From a bacterium (GTDB taxonomy: Bacteria; Armatimonadota; JACIXR01), in the NCBI GenBank assembly GCA_014360495.1, contig JACIXR010000007.1:108501-172500 (forward strand): a stretch of DNA of 64,000 bases. Direction: 5' to 3'. The translations under genes were made by a program, and so were the position numbers. Below are positions 52,001 to 59,657 of the stretch, one piece after another. Position 1 is the first letter of the stretch. The number at the start of each line of letters is the position of its first letter. Below the pieces are notes generated by a model. The model did no database searches. It was not told the DNA's origin and worked only from the letters and a program-made list of their open reading frames with translations.

Positions 52001-52663
52001 CCTTACTCTTCGCAGGGCGAATCATCGCAACTTTGGCTATCCTTCATGAAATCTTTATTGAATTATGCTGGTTATAAGGAGAGAGTCAGCCTCTCACCCG
52101 ATATCCCAGGGATTAGGACATATTGGTTCCAACAGGGTTCAAATCTTTATCTCGGCATCCTTCAGGAACTGCCCGAGCCCTCAATAAATTACGCGCTCGG
52201 AAAAGCAAAGCCGGTCGCCTCGTTGCCCGTCAAATTTTCACTTCCCCAGAAATATCACATTTACGATGTAAGGGCAGGAAAATATCTCGGCTACGCAAAT
52301 CTAATAAGCACAAAAGTCGAGCCGGGAAGGGCTAAACTTTATGCCCTCCTCCCCTATAAGATAAATAAACTCTCCCTAAATATCCCAAGCAAAACGGTTC
52401 AGGGAGGCGAGTTAACTTATGACCTCAAAATAGAGGGGAAATCTTCCGCCTTGGGACTTCATATCGTTCATCTCTCACTCATCAGCCCAGAAGGAAAAAC
52501 CGTAGATTACTATGAGGATAATCTCCTTGTTAAGGGCGGAAAGATTAAGGGCTCAATTCCCCTTGCCCTAAATGAAGAGCCCGGCAAGTGGCGAATAAGG
52601 GTTAGAGATGTCGCCACGGGAATCTCAAGCGAGAAAAGCTTCGTATTGGAGGGGATAAAATGA
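49046..52663 (+). CDS. Very large secreted GH42-like beta-galactosidase family protein
   Basis: The 1205-residue protein has a signal peptide (MRELGKLLLFLLISSLVLG) and an unusually long N-terminal part (about residues 25-450) with a glutamine-amidotransferase-like domain and beta-sandwich segments. The catalytic GH42/TIM-barrel-like part follows at about 460-830, with acid/base candidate Glu574 in SMGDECHF and the Cys-rich CFCPYC metal loop typical of GH42. The trimerisation (amidotransferase-like) domain is at about 850-1010, and Ig-like strands come last. GAGGTG is 8 bp before the ATG. It overlaps the next gene by four bases. A beta-galactosidase or related exo-glycosidase role is likely; the substrate is not known. 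Confidence 0.72.
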   Translation: MRELGKLLLFLLISSLVLGQEVDYGPKHISPTLEVITPHIKWLKPYANGPLNVLFITHRGAMREISELVERMDINYTVISIARPDTFYERDPANPSTLSPESITADGERKLEGNYDLIVLGNINWTCLPLSWRYLILKKVKEGTTLLGIVRGSDEYLSRALEKKIDADFPFLYPFKGLPYFEKYESKDSFLKATLDAYQFGEGKIFLLKGYDLPYRMQMLTPPPVGNRLEVSYIEYDYYLAYICHLLSIPKPPSLILKGKDYIETDRDKFTDMVFSLESKEKTKVSCKFELRGKYNGFSHSQTKEVSLSPGDNQISFKFEKLPAGEYFADIWVFKEGKILNFGSSFLKINSPTLIKSIDMKKSFGKEEIVSGKITIESDSPNWKGLRLFVFQKDAYGRITSVKDIDLSSFPSKSPLEVTFSLPQSKPLTVLQNLWAVLFKGREALDCKSRPFFISNLYPKDDIRFILWVGGFNTYLTPHFYTSLYKAGFDTQYTGFNEALLLANIYHLPYATRFIDRKTDWYPHPDVPNRTKDDHIRLPCLNDPAYLNEVRESLTKTAEHLKDFSTREFSMGDECHFVGGSYELCFCPYCVSGFAKFLEKEYGSVENLNKEYESDYKSFSDVKPVTLEEVRGNPKLAPLWVDYRRYMEDVWAGIYRFSKEVIEKVVPNARVGYEGSDMSINSYIAADFYKLMQSMNLNNTYDASFIPYAVSDFSQPGTLLGLGWYGGYNPCRSEIYNRYIAWRHLFRGANSFWVWHGEPGEEGGVVAPDLSFYDYFKANIEEIKELKRGIGKLLMNAKRIGDVAILYSASSVHLSTLTESFPPIEQVLNSLVALLEDLRCPFRIISYKQLEDGILRKEKFRFLILPYAQALSPKEVQEIKDFVKNGGIVISDLRPGIYDQHGKPYENYPLEEVFGVELSANPQAKKGRITLNLGANFPSSLPETFADASIKLTTGKQYGEVEGIPCLIAKTYGKGKAFLFNFSLSPYSSQGESSQLWLSFMKSLLNYAGYKERVSLSPDIPGIRTYWFQQGSNLYLGILQELPEPSINYALGKAKPVASLPVKFSLPQKYHIYDVRAGKYLGYANLISTKVEPGRAKLYALLPYKINKLSLNIPSKTVQGGELTYDLKIEGKSSALGLHIVHLSLISPEGKTVDYYEDNLLVKGGKIKGSIPLALNEEPGKWRIRVRDVATGISSEKSFVLEGIK

Positions 52664-53649
52664 AGGGGAAAATCCCGATTTTGCTTATCTTATTGATTCC
52701 CCTTTTTCTCCTCTGCAAGGAAAGGAGGGAATATCCTTGCTACCTTCTTCCTGAGGCTCCCGTTATGGATGGGAGGGAGGAAAAAGCTTGGGAAAGCATT
52801 CCCGAGGCTACTGGCTTCTTCCTCTTAGGTGGGGAGAAATACGCTATGGAGAAGCAGACCTATTTCAAATGCGGATGGACAAAGGAAGGGATATATTTTC
52901 TCATCAAATGCGATGAACCGTCAATAGAGAAGCTTTCCGCAAGATTAAATGATGGTGAGGAGCTTTACAGAGAGGATAGTATTGAACTGTTCTTCTTCCC
53001 AAAGGATGCTCCGAATTATCTTCACTTGGCTGTGAACGCAAGAGGAAGCAGATGGAATCAAATTGACGCTACTGGTCAGCCTGCCACTCCCTGGAATTGG
53101 CAGGCAAAGTCTTTCGTAGGCAAGGATTTTTGGTCCGCTGAAATATTTATCCCCTTTGAGGTGCTGAGAAGAACAGCAAGGGATGGAGAAAGATGGCTGA
53201 TTAACATCGCAAGGAACATCTATACTGGTCCAACCTCTGAGCATTTCACCTGCTGGCCGCCTCTGAGGGCGGGATTCCACGAAGTTCAAAACTTCGCCTT
53301 CCTAACTTTCAAGGAGAGGCAACTATCCCTAGAGGAAAAAGGAAAAATAGAGGAGGAGATAAATAAGCCTTTCTACGCATTCCTCAAAGGGGTAGTTGAG
53401 GGATTATGGAGGGAATTGGAGAAGGAATCGGGGAGGTATCGGGAAGCTATATCCTATGGATTGGGGAAAGAAAAGCTGAAAGAGGAAGCTAATTATTTGA
53501 ATGAGGCTTGGGATGAGCTGGGGAAGTTGATGCAAAGAGAAAAGCCCTCGCTCACCGAGCTCCGTTCTTTCATCATAAATTACCCAAATCTTCCCGCGAG
53601 ATTCAAGGAATTCAACTACAAAGTGCTTTTGGAGAAATTGTTCGAATGA
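52660..53649 (+). CDS. Secreted CBM9-like (DOMON-type) carbohydrate-binding protein
   Basis: The 329-residue protein begins with a hydrophobic signal (KIPILLILLIPLFLLC) that could be a lipoprotein signal, although the box is poor. Residues about 28-220 form a CBM9-like domain: APVMDGREEKAWESIPEATG, CGWTKEGIYFLIKCDEPSIE, EDSIELFFFPKDAPNYLHLA and KDFWSAEIFIPFEVLRRTA. The C-terminal third is helical and possibly coiled. It overlaps the giant GH42-like gene by four bases, so the two products are probably made together, one cutting and one binding the same glycan. It has no catalytic residues of its own that I can recognise. Confidence 0.72.
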   Translation: MKGKIPILLILLIPLFLLCKERREYPCYLLPEAPVMDGREEKAWESIPEATGFFLLGGEKYAMEKQTYFKCGWTKEGIYFLIKCDEPSIEKLSARLNDGEELYREDSIELFFFPKDAPNYLHLAVNARGSRWNQIDATGQPATPWNWQAKSFVGKDFWSAEIFIPFEVLRRTARDGERWLINIARNIYTGPTSEHFTCWPPLRAGFHEVQNFAFLTFKERQLSLEEKGKIEEEINKPFYAFLKGVVEGLWRELEKESGRYREAISYGLGKEKLKEEANYLNEAWDELGKLMQREKPSLTELRSFIINYPNLPARFKEFNYKVLLEKLFE

Positions 53650-53670
53650 AATTATACGCTTTCTCACTGT

Positions 53671-53700
53671 AAGCCCACCCAAGGCGGGCGTGGCAATCTC
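53671..53700. repeat. GCAATCTC-type dispersed intergenic repeat, copy 5
   Basis: The plus strand reads AAGCCCACCCAAGGCGGGCG then TGGCAATCTC. The first part forms a CGCCCGCC-like inverted repeat, as in other bacterial members of this type. Confidence 0.55.
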
Positions 53701-53741
53701 AAAAGGGAATGCGGACTCGGTTCTCTCAATGAACAAACCTC

Positions 53742-53771
53742 TTGCCTTCCCTTTCTAAAATGATGTAAAAT
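53742..53771 (+). promoter_or_regulatory. Promoter placed for leaderless transcription of the GH42-like gene
   Basis: TTGCCT (53742-53747), 18 bp, TAAAAT (53766-53771), then nine bases to the ATG at 53781. No SD lies between. Confidence 0.65.
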
Positions 53772-53780
53772 CCAATCGCT

Positions 53781-55925
53781 ATGAAAGGAATGAACCATTT
53801 GAGCACAGTCCTTTTCTTCCTCGTCTTATCTCAAGCCATCCCCTCTTTCCCCGCCCAGAAGTTCTGGCGAGGATGGGATAAATATCAGGTTATTATGTGG
53901 AGCACAGGTGATGTGCGGAACTTCCCCCTCTGGGTGCAGAGATTGAAGGAATTGGGATTCACCGCCGAGGAATGCTTCCGGGGGAGAGACCCTAAACCCT
54001 TCGTGGAACAGAATTTCGGTTTCTACGCGGAAAACCTCGTCTTTGAACTCTGCTTCCTCCATAGCCGACAGCCCCTTTACGATAACGACTTCAAATCCTA
54101 CACCTCCACTCATAGCAAGGAATTCCTCGTCCGAAAGCCCTGCTTCCACGACCCCTCCTTCTGGGAGAAAGTGGAGAAGGAATTGAAGGACTTCGTCTCC
54201 CTCTATTCCCCCCATAAGCCCCTCCTCTACGACCTCCGTGATGAACCTTCAATAGGCTTTTTCGCCAACCCAATGGACTATTGCTTCTCTTCCTATACCC
54301 TCCAAGCCTTCCGGGAATGGCTGAAGAGGAAATATGGCTCTCTGGACGCTCTAAACAAGGAATGGGATACTAATTTCTCCAGCTGGGATGAAGTTGAGCC
54401 GATGACCACTTATGAGATAAAGGAGAGGGAGAAAAGTGATTTGGAAAGCGGTAGATTGGAGAATTACTCACCCTGGGCTGACCACAGGGCTTTTATGGAT
54501 TTGACCTTCGCCCAAACCCTTGATAGAATGCGCCAGATAATCCATCAGCTCGACCCAGAAACGCCCGTGGGAATTGAGGGAACCCAGATGCCAAGCGCTT
54601 GGGGAGGCTACAATCTCTACCTCCTATCCCAAGCCCTGGATTGGGTTGAGCCCTACGATATCTGCAACAGCAGAGAGATATTCCGCTCCTTCTTCCCCCA
54701 TAATGCCCCAATCATAAGCACGTTCTTCGGCACGGATTACAATCGCATCAAGAGGAGATTATGGTGGCTTCTCCTCCACGGAGACAAGGGATGCCTTGTC
54801 TGGGATGACGAGAATTCAAGATGCATTGAGAAGGAAAAGGATGATATGCCTATTACGGAAAGGGGCAGGGAATTAGCCAAGATAATCGCGGAGATAAAGG
54901 CAACAGCACACCTTTTCTTCCAGCTTCAACCGATAGTCGACCCCATAGCCATTCATTATTCACAAGCGAGCATTCGCGCCCATTGGATGTTTGATTCCCG
55001 CGAGGATGGCAATACCTGGCCACGAAGGTTCTCTTCCTATGAGAGGGTGCATTCCCGCTTCGCTAAGGCAAGGAATGGATTTGTTCGCCTCCTTGAGGAT
55101 ATAGGTCTCCAATACAACTTCATCTCTTCGGAACAAATAGAAAATGGAGAACTTATGAAGAAGGGTTACAAGGTCCTAATCCTCCCCCAATCAGTCGCGA
55201 TGTCAAGGAAGGAATGCGAGGAGATAGAGAAGTTCGTGCGCTCGGGAGGAATCCTCATAGCCGACAATATGATAGCCACTATGGATGGGCATTGTAAGAG
55301 GTTGCCAAAGGGACAGCTTGACGATTTGTTCGGGATAAAGAGAAAATCTGTTGGCTGGCATCCCGATGCTGAAGGTGGAGAAATAAGCATTAATGAGCGA
55401 TATGCACCGCTTCCCATATTTGAAGCCGATGTTGAGACGACAACCGGGAAAGCCCGATTTTCCGCCAAAGCGCCTGCGGTTATAGAAAGGAAAGTGGGAA
55501 GAGGGAAAGCGATATATCTCAATTTGGATGTGAGGGTTTATCCCAAACTACGCCTTTCCCCTCCTCAAGGATACGCCTTCAGGAAATTGTTCGGGGGTTT
55601 GTTAAAGGAAAGCGGTTTAGAAGCGCCAGTTAAAGTCAAGAAAGCGGATGGGGAATTGGCTGATTGTGTTGAGGTATGGAGATACAAGGGAGAGAAAGGA
55701 GAATACATCGCTTTGATTCGCAATCCCGAGTTCGGGGTGGAGGAATTGAAGCAAATCGGCTATCCCGGAAACGATGCGATAGAGAAAGAGGAAGAGTTAG
55801 AGATTATCTTCCCTCGCAAGGCGAAAATCAAGGAGATTCTGAGCGGTAAGGACTTCGGCACTACGAATAAGGTAAAAGCAACTCTCTCCCCCTGGGTTCC
55901 TTTAATATTTGAAATAGTGAGGTGA
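53781..55925 (+). CDS. Secreted GH42-like glycosidase
   Basis: The 714-residue protein has a signal peptide (HLSTVLFFLVLSQAIPSFPA) and a GH42-like barrel: LLYDLRDEPSIGFFANP with acid/base candidate Glu155, EFREWLKRKYGSLDALNKEW-type family sequence (here AFREWLKRKYGSLDALNKEW), and GIEGTQMPSAWGGYNLY with a possible nucleophile. An amidotransferase-like trimerisation domain follows (about residues 460-640, with KVLILPQSVAMSRKECEEIE and RSGGILIADNMIA). It is a shorter paralogue-like version of the protein at 49046. There is no SD and the gene appears leaderless. Its exact substrate is unknown. Confidence 0.75.
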   Translation: MKGMNHLSTVLFFLVLSQAIPSFPAQKFWRGWDKYQVIMWSTGDVRNFPLWVQRLKELGFTAEECFRGRDPKPFVEQNFGFYAENLVFELCFLHSRQPLYDNDFKSYTSTHSKEFLVRKPCFHDPSFWEKVEKELKDFVSLYSPHKPLLYDLRDEPSIGFFANPMDYCFSSYTLQAFREWLKRKYGSLDALNKEWDTNFSSWDEVEPMTTYEIKEREKSDLESGRLENYSPWADHRAFMDLTFAQTLDRMRQIIHQLDPETPVGIEGTQMPSAWGGYNLYLLSQALDWVEPYDICNSREIFRSFFPHNAPIISTFFGTDYNRIKRRLWWLLLHGDKGCLVWDDENSRCIEKEKDDMPITERGRELAKIIAEIKATAHLFFQLQPIVDPIAIHYSQASIRAHWMFDSREDGNTWPRRFSSYERVHSRFAKARNGFVRLLEDIGLQYNFISSEQIENGELMKKGYKVLILPQSVAMSRKECEEIEKFVRSGGILIADNMIATMDGHCKRLPKGQLDDLFGIKRKSVGWHPDAEGGEISINERYAPLPIFEADVETTTGKARFSAKAPAVIERKVGRGKAIYLNLDVRVYPKLRLSPPQGYAFRKLFGGLLKESGLEAPVKVKKADGELADCVEVWRYKGEKGEYIALIRNPEFGVEELKQIGYPGNDAIEKEEELEIIFPRKAKIKEILSGKDFGTTNKVKATLSPWVPLIFEIVR

Positions 55926-55933
55926 TTTAAATT

Positions 55934-58201
55934 ATGAAAAGATTTATCATTTTTCTAACCATTATTTTGGAGGTGTTATTTTTCTCTATGGCGAAGACAA
56001 ACATTGAGAGCAAAGGCGATATATGGATTTTGGATAACGGGCTACTCCGTCTCACGGTTGACGCAAGTAAAGGAACGATAAGTGTTAAGGATTTGAAGAA
56101 GGGAACAACGTGGGAGCAACCGGAAAGGGAGATTATCCCCGAGAGAGCCTTCCGAGAGGTTAAAAAGATTGCCAATGGGATAAGCTTCAAAACATCCCTT
56201 CCCGAGCATAGCGGAAAATTGATAGAGGTTCAATATGAACTAACCCTCAATCCTCAACTCCCCCAAATCTATATAAAGGTCAGCAAGGAGGGAAAGGATG
56301 AGCAATTTTGGGGCTTCTTCTCCCTTGAGCCATTCCTCACCTCCTTCAAAAAGGGGGTCATAGCTATAACTGATTATTGCGATGGGCATCTTTACCCCGT
56401 TGAGGAATTCCCCCATTATGCATTTGAAGCTGCTCGCCTTGATATAAATTTCCTGGGAATTTGCGATTTGGATAGCGGGGCAGGCTATGCGATTATTCTT
56501 GATACCCCCGATGATGCCACGGTATATTTCCCCAAATTCAGATTCAAGGGGAAAGAGCTACCCGCTCCACGCATATACTGGGAACCAAGCAAGGGGAAAT
56601 TCTCCTATCCAAGAGAAATCATCCTACATTTCACGAGCGATGGAAGCTATGTGGCTTTGGCAAAGGCGTATAGGGATTACGCGAAGAACAAGGGTCTTAT
56701 AGTGCCGTTCAGCGAGAAGGTGAAGAAGAATCCCAACATCCGCCGCCTCTTCGGCGCCCCCGATGTATGGTTTGAGTGGGATAGAGGGGATTATCTATCT
56801 TTCGCTTTGGAGGCAAAGACCTACGGAGTTGAAAAGATGCTACTCCACGGGAGGAGCTCGCCGGAAAACCTTCTGAAGGTCAATTCCTTAGGCTACATAA
56901 CAAGCGAATACGATAATTATACCGATATCCTTCCCATTGAAGAAGGGAAAGGGGTGGATTCAACTCATGGGAGAATCCCTGATGATGTTGTGTTGAAGGC
57001 TGACGGGCAGAGGATGACAGCCTGGCTAACCTGGGATAAGAAGACTCAATATATGAAACGCTGTCCTGCCCTCTGGCGTTCAGCAGCGCAAGAGGTCATC
57101 CCCAAGGTCCTTCAACAATATCCCTTCATCGGACGCTTCATAGATGTCACCACTGCCGAAGGATTATACGAATGTTATGACCCAAATCATCCCCTGACTA
57201 AAGCTGGGAAGAGGCAATGTGGGGTTGAACTCCTCTCCTATGTCCGCTCACTGAAGTTGGTCGTGGGAGGAGAACATGGTATATGGTGGGCTGTCCCCTT
57301 CCTTGATTACATTGAGGGAATGATGAGCTGCAATCCCTTCTTCTCCTGGCCAGCCGGTCATCTAATAAGACCGAAATCCAAACATGAGGAGTTCACCGAC
57401 CCTTGGGGGCACAAGCTTCCAAGCTGGGAGACATATGAGAAATGGGGAATCGGGCATAAGTGGAGAGCTCCCCTATGGGAACTCGTCTTCCACGATTGCA
57501 TAGTTCCCACTTGGTATTGGGGGGATTCAACCGATTTCCTGCTTGAAGCGGCACCCGAGATAACCCCTAAGAAGAACGCCTTCAATATACTCTATGGAAC
57601 GATTCCTATGTTCTGGAGCAGAACTTGGAACAGCAATAGGGATTTGTTCCTACAAAGCTATCGTGTGACCTGCAAATTGCACGAAGTTATCGCCGATAAG
57701 GAGATGCTAAAACATGAATTTGTAACTCCCGACCACGATGTGCAAAGAACCCTTTTCAGCGATGGAACGGAGGTCGTAGTCAACTTCGGGGAGAAACCCT
57801 ACAGATTGGAAAGGAATGGCAAGACCTACCTCCTTCCCCAGAATGGCTTTTATGTTAAGGGTCCAAAGATTGAGCAGTATATGGTTTTGAAGGATGGAAA
57901 GGTTATAACGAGAATAAAGGCGCCCGGATATACCTTCAGCGATGAGGAAGGAGTGGAAGTAGAGATGGCGTATGTAGGGACTAGAAGGGCAAGACTTCAC
58001 ATCGGAGCGGGCAAGGAAGTCTTGATAAAACCGAAGGAATTGAACAGCAATTGGAACCTTAACACAACGCGTATATTCCTCCTTGACAACCAAGGGAATA
58101 GGAAAGAAGAAATACAATTGAAGAGAGAGGGAAGCGGTTTTCGCATTGGACCCTTCGCCGAGTTCACCAATTTGGAGATGGTCTGCAGTGCGGGTTCTTA
58201 G
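55934..58201 (+). CDS. Secreted glycosidase-like protein, GH101/DUF5696-like
   Basis: The 755-residue protein has a signal peptide (RFIIFLTIILEVLFFSMA), an N-terminal beta-rich domain (about 25-245), a TIM-barrel-like region (about 250-580) and C-terminal beta domains. Features of the DUF5696/GH101-like group are LAKAYRDYAKNKGLIVPFSE, KKNPNIRRLFGAPDVWFEW, GVEKMLLHGRSSPENLLKVN, and FIDVTTAEGLYECYDPNHPL with acidic candidates, and GEHGIWWAVPFLDYIEGMMS. GAGGTG is 9 bp upstream. The assignment to GH101-like is by pattern memory only and could be wrong at the family level; an enzyme acting on extracellular glycans is likely. Confidence 0.62.
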   Translation: MKRFIIFLTIILEVLFFSMAKTNIESKGDIWILDNGLLRLTVDASKGTISVKDLKKGTTWEQPEREIIPERAFREVKKIANGISFKTSLPEHSGKLIEVQYELTLNPQLPQIYIKVSKEGKDEQFWGFFSLEPFLTSFKKGVIAITDYCDGHLYPVEEFPHYAFEAARLDINFLGICDLDSGAGYAIILDTPDDATVYFPKFRFKGKELPAPRIYWEPSKGKFSYPREIILHFTSDGSYVALAKAYRDYAKNKGLIVPFSEKVKKNPNIRRLFGAPDVWFEWDRGDYLSFALEAKTYGVEKMLLHGRSSPENLLKVNSLGYITSEYDNYTDILPIEEGKGVDSTHGRIPDDVVLKADGQRMTAWLTWDKKTQYMKRCPALWRSAAQEVIPKVLQQYPFIGRFIDVTTAEGLYECYDPNHPLTKAGKRQCGVELLSYVRSLKLVVGGEHGIWWAVPFLDYIEGMMSCNPFFSWPAGHLIRPKSKHEEFTDPWGHKLPSWETYEKWGIGHKWRAPLWELVFHDCIVPTWYWGDSTDFLLEAAPEITPKKNAFNILYGTIPMFWSRTWNSNRDLFLQSYRVTCKLHEVIADKEMLKHEFVTPDHDVQRTLFSDGTEVVVNFGEKPYRLERNGKTYLLPQNGFYVKGPKIEQYMVLKDGKVITRIKAPGYTFSDEEGVEVEMAYVGTRRARLHIGAGKEVLIKPKELNSNWNLNTTRIFLLDNQGNRKEEIQLKREGSGFRIGPFAEFTNLEMVCSAGS

Positions 58202-59483
58202 ATTAGATAGAGATAAGGATGAGATAGTAAAGCTCTTGAATCGCCCTCCTTTTGAGGAATCAGCTCTGAGCTTAGCGAAAGAGATAATTCACAAAGTGAG
58301 GGAGGATGGGGATTCTGCCCTCCTCCAATTCGTGCGGAAATTTGATTCCCCAAATGTAAAGAGCCTGCTCGTCTCGCTCCAGGACTTGGAAAGAGCTCAT
58401 AAGAAGGCGAGCAAAAGCTTTTTATCGGCGATTAGGAGAGCGAGAAGAAATATAGAAAGATTTCATAAGGCTATCTTGAAGAATTTAAGGGAGACTACTT
58501 TGAAACTCCCTAATGGGACTAAATTAGCAAGCCTTATCCGTCCCTTAGAGAGAGTGGGTGTTTACATCCCTGGAGGAAGGGCTCCCTATCCATCCACCCT
58601 GCTTATGACAGCCGTTCCCGCTCAGGTGGCGGGAGTTAAGGAGATAATCGTCTGTTCACCACCTCAAAAAGATGGGGAAATCCATCCCCTCATTTTGGCA
58701 ACGGCAAAGGAGCTCGGGATTGAAAGAGTGATAAGGGCGGGAGGCGCCCACGCCATTTCCGCTATGGCTTTTGGAACGGAGAGCGTGCCCAAGGTGGATA
58801 AAATTGTGGGTCCAGGTGGAGCAATCGTTGCGGGAGCGAAGAAAGAGGTCTTTGGTTATGTGGGAATAGAGAGCATAGCGGGACCGAGCGAAGTCCTCAT
58901 CCTCGCTGATGAGAAAGCAAACCACCATTTCATAGCTTTGGACCTTCTCGCCCAAGCGGAGCACGACCCACTTGCTTGGTCGGTTTTGGTTACAACCTCT
59001 GAAGAGCTCGCCGAGCGAGTTTTGAACGAGATAGAAACGCTCCTTCCGGGAATGGCCAGGAGGGAAATAATTGAGGAGAGCTTGGGAAACAGAGGATACA
59101 TAATAATAGCAAATTCTGTGGAAATGGCGATTGAATTCGTAAACGATTTCGCTCCTGAACATCTCCAGATAATGATGGAAGAGGGAGAGGAAATAGTTCC
59201 TCTTATAGAGAATGCGGGAGCGATTTTCCTGGGGGATTTCTCGCCCACGGCTATAGGGGATTATATCGCTGGTCCGAGCCATACCCTGCCGACGGGAAGG
59301 ACATCTCGCTTCTTTTCACCCCTATCAGTTGAGGATTTCCTCAAACGAAGCTCTTTAATCTCCTATTCCATCCAGCAATTCAAGCGGGATGCGAAATCAG
59401 CGATGAAGATAGCGGAAAAGGAGAAGCTCATCGCCCATCAGCTTTCAATTTTGCGAAGGCTGGAATCGCTTGAGGGTAGTTAG
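58188..59483 (+). CDS. hisD: Histidinol dehydrogenase
   Basis: HisD carries out the last two oxidations of histidine synthesis with NAD and zinc. The 431-residue protein has RPLERVGVYIPGGRAPYPST, the zinc region ALDLLAQAEHDPLAWSVLVT, DFAPEHLQIMMEEGEEIVP with catalytic His, and AGPSHTLPTGRTSRFFSPLS. The GTG at 58188 is chosen because homologues begin at its VRVLRL; GGAG is 10 bp upstream, and a longer frame from 58146 would only add unrelated residues. It overlaps the preceding glycosidase gene by 14 bp. It is separated from hisG by about 47 kb and sits within a glycan-degradation block. Confidence 0.95.
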   Translation: MRVLRLDRDKDEIVKLLNRPPFEESALSLAKEIIHKVREDGDSALLQFVRKFDSPNVKSLLVSLQDLERAHKKASKSFLSAIRRARRNIERFHKAILKNLRETTLKLPNGTKLASLIRPLERVGVYIPGGRAPYPSTLLMTAVPAQVAGVKEIIVCSPPQKDGEIHPLILATAKELGIERVIRAGGAHAISAMAFGTESVPKVDKIVGPGGAIVAGAKKEVFGYVGIESIAGPSEVLILADEKANHHFIALDLLAQAEHDPLAWSVLVTTSEELAERVLNEIETLLPGMARREIIEESLGNRGYIIIANSVEMAIEFVNDFAPEHLQIMMEEGEEIVPLIENAGAIFLGDFSPTAIGDYIAGPSHTLPTGRTSRFFSPLSVEDFLKRSSLISYSIQQFKRDAKSAMKIAEKEKLIAHQLSILRRLESLEGS

Positions 59484-59501
59484 AGAGTTTAATGGACAAG
59501 A

Positions 59502-59593
59502 AATGCGAGCCTGAACGCTTTTGCGTTCAGGCTCGCATTGACAGAGAGTCGCTTCCTCCTCAGGAAGCGGGTCATCTCCCTTCTCGCAATGGA
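59502..59593. repeat. Perfect 17-bp palindrome with TTTT loop and adjacent hairpin
   Basis: AATGCGAGCCTGAACGC (59502-59518) and its exact complement (59523-59539) flank TTTT. A second hairpin, CGCTTCCT/AGGAAGCG with CCTC loop, follows at about 59550-59569, and then TCTCGCAATGG. The whole looks like a structured member of the GCAATCTC-type intergenic family and may stop transcription from hisD, though no T run follows the stem. Confidence 0.65.
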
Positions 59594-59619
59594 AACCGAC
59601 AGTTATTATGCATTTTTAT

Positions 59620-59648
59620 TTGACTTGTTTAGGGTTTTATAAGATAAT
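59620..59648 (+). promoter_or_regulatory. Promoter placed for leaderless transcription of the GH127 gene
   Basis: TTGACT (59620-59625), 17 bp, GATAAT (59643-59648), then nine bases to the ATG at 59658. No SD is present. Confidence 0.75.
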
Positions 59649-59657
59649 ATTCTCACT

